Shown here: one piece after another, positions 58,712-64,000 of the stretch | How the letters are laid out: each line of letters starts with the position of its first letter | Numbering within the stretch: position 1 is the stretch's first letter | Assembly (NCBI GenBank): GCA_030015575.1 | Contig: CM057338.1 | Location: 775,323,864 to 775,387,863, forward strand | Direction: 5' to 3' | DNA from: Agapanthus africanus | Lineage: Eukaryota > Streptophyta > Magnoliopsida > Asparagales > Amaryllidaceae | DNA length: 64,000 nucleotides | Program-made: the position numbers and the translations under genes | The notes under the pieces: model-generated | The model's input: the letters and a program-made list of their open reading frames with translations, nothing else | What the model was told of the DNA's origin: nothing | The model's database searches: none

Positions 58712-59834
58712 TCTTATCAGTATACCGGTTTTCAAAACGACTTCAAATGTTGCGTAGTTAAAAATTTGACAGTTGAGAAATTTGAATATAAATGGTCTGC
58801 TCTAAATAAAAAGGACCAAGTTAATAGGCATAAATGACTTTCAATAATGTACGGTATAAGTGAAATGAATACTGGCTTATACAACAAGAAATTTTTCTGC
58901 AGGAATGCGCGCAACGGAGTGTAGTGAGAGCATGAATGAATTTTTGATGCTTATCATACTTAGAACACTACAATTAAAGAGTTTGTTATGAAAACGAGAA
59001 GTGCACTATAAATTCATTACAAGCGCGAGAAAAGAATGGATTTTGATACGCTATGCAAAATTCGTATGTGTGCAACAAATATGCCACTGAAATTGGACGT
59101 TTCCAAAATTTACACCAAAAGTATTTTTTGAAAAGATTCAACTAGAGGTTTAGAAATCCCAATCATTTAATATCCAGAAAGTTTCAAAAGTCGATAAGAC
59201 ACCCAGATATAAAGTTTAGATTATACTCGGTCCGAAGAAAAACTAGCGAAGAGTATTTTATGTCTAATTTACGACAAAAGGACAATTTTCCAAGTGCATT
59301 TGCAATCATTTTGAATCAACCGAACTATTATGTAGCCATATATTCAGAGTTTTTGTATATAAAAATGTGAATAGTATACCTTCTCAATATATTTTACCAA
59401 GATGGACGAGAAATATTAATCAAAATATTGTCATGATGAGTATCGTATCACCTTCGGTACAGATGAATGAAACATCACGGTTTAGTCATTTATGCAATGA
59501 GTTCAATCTAATTGCCGTGAAAGGTCTTGCGTCAGAGAATGAATACAAAATTATGTTTGAGAAATTGTCCAAACTTACGATACGAATATCTGAATTTCCA
59601 GTTGAAATACCGAATGCAAAAGAAGACTTAATAGATCAAACAACAAATGATTTGAAATCCGTGAAAGTTGATATTTCAAAAATACAAAATCCTTTACAAT
59701 ATAAGCCTAGGGGTCGTAAAAAGAATCGGATTAAATATTGGATCGATAACAAAAATAGTGATGAGAAAAAGAAGAGTTTCTGCATAGGATGCAACCAATT
59801 AACATTCCATAACAAAAGAACTTGTTCAATTTGA
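58712..59834 (+). pseudogene. MULE transposase, C-terminal part
   Basis: Continues the transposase after element I. Early part (58712-59360) reads in fragments, such as EKFEYKWSALNKK and DFDTLCKIRMCATNMP. The last 155 codons (59367-59834) are open: IPSQYILPRWTRN, typical of FAR1/MULE proteins after the SWIM region, a basic stretch (KPRGRKKNRIKYW) and a CCHC knuckle at the very end (CIGCNQLTFHNKRTC). Several stops and frame changes upstream make this a pseudogene. Confidence 0.85.
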
Positions 59835-59937
59835 CAAACACAACATATAGAAGATACACATTCTAGTCAACCGAGTCTCATGTATTTTGAACCGTCATGA
59901 GATTTGATCCAACCGTCTGGTTGGTCAGAATAGTTTG

Positions 59938-60070
59938 TTGTAAATGAATGATATTTGATATAAATGAATGACGTTTGATGTAGACTATAGCATATTTTTT
60001 GATTTTTTGGTAAATGAATGATATTTGTTATAAATGAATGATATTTGTTGTAAAGAATTGATACTTGATG
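59938..60070 (+). repeat. ~20-bp tandem repeat in the MULE 3' region
   Basis: About five units of the type tataaatgaatgatatttg, in two groups (59939-59980 and 60008-60070) separated by ~28 bp. Confidence 0.8.
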
Positions 60071-60178
60071 TTTATTTATTAATTGTCGATATTGGTTGTG
60101 TCAATTAATGATGTTAAATGTGTTGATATTGGTTGTCTCAATCAATACTGTTGTTAAATTTGTTGGTACAGAAAAGAT

Positions 60179-60390
60179 AACCGCTACTTAAAGCAGCTGT
60201 TACATAGTGTGATCTCTATTCCTGGAGTGAGCTCAAAATATAATCGCTATTTAAAGCAGCGGTTATATAGTGTGCTCTATGTTCCTGGAGTGAGCTTAAA
60301 ATATAATCGCTACTTTAAGTAACGGTTAAATAGTCAGTGAGCTCAAAATATAACTAACTCAAAATATAACCGCTACTTAAAGCAGCGGTT
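60179..60390. repeat. Right subterminal palindrome array of the MULE
   Basis: 23-bp palindromes AACCGCTACTTAAAGCAGCGGTT or variants at 60179-60201, 60243-60265, 60305-60327 and 60368-60390, 62-64 bp apart. The spacers share gtgagctcaaaatata and a ctattcctgg block. Confidence 0.9.
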
Positions 60391-60395
60391 ACATA

Positions 60396-62316
60396 TGTAA
60401 GTCGACGTTAGACACTCCACAAGATGCGGGGAGACGGAATAGGTAAAACAATCATTTTGTTAAAACTAATATCGATTAACTTTACGGATCTTTGCTAAAC
60501 CCTAACTAACAAATATCTAGAAGTGATTAGCTACTATGATAGATGATTATACCTAATGAATCAAGTCCTTCTTGTTCTCGTTGATCACCTCCTCGTCGGC
60601 CTCCTCGATGCGATAGAAGATCCATCCGAGAGTTGCTTCTCCAAGGTTTAACCTCTCACTTGAGATAACTAGATGACTATGAGTGCTAATCAAAGCAACC
60701 TAGAAGATATAGAAGAGGATTAGGGATTTATCAGTCTTGCTAACCTTTAGATCTCAACACATGAGAGGTTAGGGTTAGTTCTTTGAAGAGAGAGAGCTTG
60801 AGGAGAGAGAAGGTGTGAGTGAGAATAATGATGAATTATGTCTCATTTGTGAATATATGAAGCATGATAATTATTAAATGAATAACATATGATAATATCA
60901 ACCATGCTTCATTAACCCACTATGTGTGAATCATCTCATGAGTCATTAAGCAATAAATACTTTATTAACTCATTTGGATGAATCACTCCGTGAGTCACTA
61001 ATCCATTTAATGCAAATTCCATCTAAGCCTCCACCTCATCTTTCTTCTAGAAGCTTCTCGACAAATTATGAGAATGCCCCTCCCATCCGTGAAAACACGG
61101 AAATACTGAGACTGTATAAATCCAATAATCCAATATTAGAATCTGGCTTAAACCAAAGCCCGCTAGTAAAAACTGTCCGAACATCGTACGTGCATAAATA
61201 CACGTATGTGTCCGAACCCTGTCATAAAACCATACGACCTCTATATCATTTCGCCTGAAACAGGAAAACTCTCTGCGTGGGATTTTAAAGACTCGACACT
61301 ACGCTGGCAGTGGGTTTAACCACAGGCCGCAAGCGGTACTAGCTGTACGTAACGGTCCCTAGGTAGATGTCGATAAGAAGGCCGATGAGGAAACCCATCC
61401 GAACTCCTACTGAGCCTGATGTGACAATCTCCGTACAGTCCGGTCTGTTCGTCTAAGACTATCGTATATTGGGCTTAGGGGGCGGTAAGCGTCAGTCCCC
61501 TAAAAGCGGTATAAGTCGTGTCGGAGTGAAGCCCATTACACGTTGAGAAGCTACTGGAAATCCTACCAGTAAATCTCGTTTGCCCTGACCAGGGACTTTG
61601 CGTAATGGCTCTCCAAACACAGCGCGATATCAACTCCCAATACCGGGAGAGATGAATCCTATCTAACTGCCACTGTCTCCAAGTGCTTCGGGACTGCACC
61701 CAACTGCTACTTGTTTGCACGACTCCTTTGAGCCGTGGTAGGATAGCAATCTAAGAACAGTGGGAACACACTCGAGACAAAGCAGCAGTGTCAAGTCTGC
61801 GGACTATGCTATACTCATGTCACCTGGGAACTGTTAACTGACGACGGGTATAATACCAACCAACAGTTCCCTGCGAGTCCTGTCCGGTGTATCCGTAACC
61901 CAACAAGCACCTGTATACTATCTCCAGTACAATGTACTAATGGCTGTGGGACAGACCATTTCCCCTGCTGGGATGAGAAGCGTACACACTAGTCCACTCC
62001 GGAGTATCGATACCCTGTCTCGATAATCCTACGACTAAGGACCTGAAAAAGGATATGCTTGTAGACTACCCAGCTCCCACTAGTGTGACTGCCATCACAA
62101 TGCTGGTAACCAAGCAAAGATCCTAAGGGCTCTACTAATATGTGTAAGCGACATGTTAAAAGAAACACATGCACATATTAAAGTAGAAACAAACCAAGTA
62201 GCATACTACCATTTTTAGCAAGACTGTCAATACAACTGTGAATATCCCAAGTTTCCATTAAGTAATATACAAACTAGTATGATACAGTAATGGCCTCGAG
62301 GACATAAACACAAACA
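60396..62316 (-). repeat. Element H 3' LTR
   Basis: TGTAAGTCGACGTTA...AACACAAACA, 1921 bp, next to the PPT. It follows A's LTR in reverse but is ~190 bp shorter and lacks A's W-box array. No gene is supported inside. Confidence 0.9.
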
Positions 62317-62331
62317 ATCTCCTACTTGCAC
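62317..62331 (-). other. Element H polypurine tract
   Basis: atctcctacttgcac next to the LTR end. Confidence 0.88.
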
Positions 62332-62762
62332 TAGGGCCATGTACTGGCATATCGCAAACCTATCATCTCGAATAGCCTCTCGAACTGCGTCTGAGGAATG
62401 ACCTTAGTGAATGGATCAGCAGTGTTATTCTCCGTATCTACTCTCTTCACCTCGATCTCCCGGCGATCTACGATCTCCCTGATCAGGTGATACCGCCTTA
62501 AGATGTGTCTGGACTTCTGATGGGACCTGGGTTCCTTCGCTAAAACTATAGCGCCGTTGTTGTCGCAATACAGAGGTATTGGATTAACACTGGTAGGAAC
62601 CACCTGAAGTTCTGTTAGGAACTTCTTCATCCAGACTGCTTCTTTTGCGGCATCGCAAGCAGCTACATACTCCGCTTCCATCGTCGAGTCAGCAACGGTG
62701 TCCTGCTTGGAACTCTTCCAACAGACTGCCCCTCCATTGAGGGTAAAGATATAACCCGACAT
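62331..62762 (-). CDS. pol: Element H RNase H, C-terminal part
   Basis: An open frame with SGYIFTLNGGAVCWKSSKQ, DSTMEAEYVAACDAAKEAVWMKKFL and CDNNGAIVLAKEPRSHQKSRH, the end of a copia RNase H, which removes the RNA strand during reverse transcription. Upstream RNase H sequence continues to about 63115 in another phase. Fossil copy. Confidence 0.85.
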   Translation of the reverse strand: MSGYIFTLNGGAVCWKSSKQDTVADSTMEAEYVAACDAAKEAVWMKKFLTELQVVPTSVNPIPLYCDNNGAIVLAKEPRSHQKSRHILRRYHLIREIVDRREIEVKRVDTENNTADPFTKVIPQTQFERLFEMIGLRYASTWP

Positions 62763-63121
62763 GGACTTGGAGTCATCCTTGTCACTCTGGAAGTTGGAGT
62801 CAGCAAAGGCCTCGATCTGGAGTCCTTTCCGCCATACACCAAGAACATCTTCTTAGTCCTTCTCAGGTACTTGAGAATGTTCTTTACTGCTATCCAGTGC
62901 TTCTCCTCTGGGTTTGCCTGATGCCGGCTTACAACGCTCAATGTGTATGTTATATCTGGTCTGGTACATAACATCGCATACATTATAGAGCCTACCGCAG
63001 AAGCGTAGGGTATAATTGACATGCGAGTCCTTTCCATATCAGACTTAGGAGACATATCTTTGGAGAGGGTGATTCCGTGACAAGCCGGTAGGTTACCGCG
63101 CTTAGAATCTTCCATACTGAA

Positions 63122-63847
63122 TCATTTCAATATGGTGTCTATGTACCTGGACTGTGAAAGTCCCAGTGTCCTTTTTGATCTATCACGATAGATCTGGATC
63201 CCCAGAATGTAGGTGGCATCACCTAGATCCTTCATGGAGAACTTCTGTGACAAGAATCCTTTGACTGTCTGTAGTATAGGAATATCATTTCCTATTAGGA
63301 GAATGTCATCCACGTACAAGACGAGGAATACTACAGCTCTCCCTACAATCTTACTGTATATGCATGGTTCATCTGGATTCTTGATAAAGTCGAATTCTTT
63401 AACAGTATCATCAAAACAGATGTTCCAACTCCGCGATGCCTGCTTTAGTCCATAAATGGACTTAAGTAACTTGCACACTTTATCGCTGCTCTCACTCTGA
63501 ATGAATCCCTCTGGCTGATCCATATAGACACACTCTTCCAAATTTCCATTTAGAAAAGCCGTCTTTACGTCCATCTGCCAGATCTCATAATCGTGGAAGG
63601 CAGCAATGGCAAGAAGGACCCGAATGGATTTGAGCATAGCCACTGGAGAAAAGGTTTCGTCATAGTCCAAACCAGGTCTTTGACGAAAACCCTTTGCAAC
63701 AAGTCTAGCCTTATAGGTTTCAACCTGTCCATCTACACCATTCTTCTTTTTGAAGATCCATTTGCATCCTACGGGTTTTACCCCATCTGGAGTAATGTCC
63801 AAAGTCCATACTTTGTTAGTGTACATGGATTCCATTTCGGTCCGCAT
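63122..63847 (-). CDS. pol: Element H reverse transcriptase
   Basis: An open frame of 241 codons covering most of a copia RT: GCKWIFKKK, YKARLVAKGF, QMDVKTAFLNGNLEECVYM, YGLKQASRSWNICFDD and the catalytic YVDD in VLYVDDILLIGND. It matches the RT of element A over its whole length with about 10 % differences by eye. Upstream pol continues off the window to the right. Confidence 0.9.
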   Translation of the reverse strand: MRTEMESMYTNKVWTLDITPDGVKPVGCKWIFKKKNGVDGQVETYKARLVAKGFRQRPGLDYDETFSPVAMLKSIRVLLAIAAFHDYEIWQMDVKTAFLNGNLEECVYMDQPEGFIQSESSDKVCKLLKSIYGLKQASRSWNICFDDTVKEFDFIKNPDEPCIYSKIVGRAVVFLVLYVDDILLIGNDIPILQTVKGFLSQKFSMKDLGDATYILGIQIYRDRSKRTLGLSQSRYIDTILK

Positions 63848-64000
63848 TGCATCCAGCCATCTTACCGAGTTGCCGCTCTGGATGGCCTGCTGGAAGCTAG
63901 TAGGTTCATCATTATCAATGATGCAATCCTCTCGATCCCCGTCTATGAGAAAACCGTAGTATCTCTCGGACGGATGAGACCGCCTACTACTTCTGCGGAT

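Larger units (their letters stand above)
45203..60395 (+). mobile_element. Element G: FAR1-type Mutator-like DNA transposon, split by element I and cut by H
   Basis: Transposase pieces on the + strand (about 45826-46950 and 58712-59834) are interrupted by copia element I with a clean 5-bp TSD. Both ends carry arrays of a 23-bp palindrome, AACCGCT...AGCGGTT. The left edge (near 45203, ggggatcgg) is estimated from where the host intron stops looking host-like. The matching right terminus is not found before H begins at 60396, so it is probably beyond H. It lies in the host gene's second intron or replaces its 3' part. Confidence 0.8.
60396..64000 (-). mobile_element. Element H: Angela-like copia element, inverted relative to A, cut by the window end
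   Basis: Reverse strand, 3' part only: RT, RNase H, PPT and 3' LTR (60396-62316). The first ~118 bp of its U3 are about 90 % like A's and its RT is about 90 % like A's by eye, so A and H are the same or sister families. The left flank acata (60391-60395) should be the TSD; the other copy is off-window. The visible coding part is mostly open with perhaps one or two breaks. Confidence 0.92.

Noticed and set aside
45826-59834. Domesticated FAR1/FHY3 host gene instead of a MULE
   Set aside because: The frame is broken in several places, interrupted by a retroelement and flanked by palindromic arrays typical of a transposon.

Overview
The window is nuclear DNA of a flowering plant with a large transposon load. 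Plant-only lineages support this: Angela-like Ty1/copia elements primed by tRNA-iMet, an Athila-like Ty3/gypsy element primed by tRNA-Asp, Tekay/Del-like and Tat-like gypsy elements, and a FAR1-type Mutator-like (MULE) DNA transposon. The exact order or family of the plant cannot be told. No rRNA, tRNA, CRISPR or bacterial-type operon was seen. Only about 1.6 kb (43616-45202) looks like host DNA outside transposons.

Left block (1-43615) is a four-deep nest. The outermost layer is the 3' part of a Tat-like gypsy element (F, 36114-43615) whose 3' UTR is a 2.3-kb tandem array of ~85-88-bp units. A Tekay-like solo LTR (E, 36304-40172, TSD gcagg) sits in that array. A Tekay-like element with 4.55-kb LTRs and only 1.8 kb between them (C, 18898-36113) sits upstream in F. 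In C's 5' LTR lies an Angela-like copia (A, 1-18897, cut by the window start), and in A's leader lies a second Angela-like copia (B, 1794-12232, reverse strand). In C's 3' LTR lies an Athila-like element (D, 23319-32617, reverse strand, TSD agtgt) with gag and protease but no recognisable RT or integrase. By-eye LTR divergence agrees with the nesting order: C about 4 %, A about 3 %, B and D about 0.3 %.

Middle (43616-45202): about 1 kb of non-coding host DNA, then two exons of a host gene for a type II membrane protein, possibly a glycosyltransferase. Its second intron runs straight into transposon DNA.

Right block (45203-64000): a FAR1-type MULE (G) with 23-bp palindromes repeated near both ends. 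Its transposase region is split by an old copia element (I, 46956-58706, TSD gttta), which holds a solo LTR of a related family (J, 49863-52089, TSD gaaac). G is cut on the right by an Angela-like copia close to A but inverted (H, 60396 to beyond the window end).

Best candidates for something not well described: a spaced triplet motif and a hairpin kept in the leaders of different Angela-like families; CCGCGG palindromes shared by unrelated element lineages; an eight-copy W-box array in A's LTR; a TGCAC-paired repeat in the coding-free interior of C; regularly spaced palindromes at the MULE ends; and two very young elements (B, D) that seem to have moved without their own full pol. Element ages and divergences are by-eye counts, not computed alignments.
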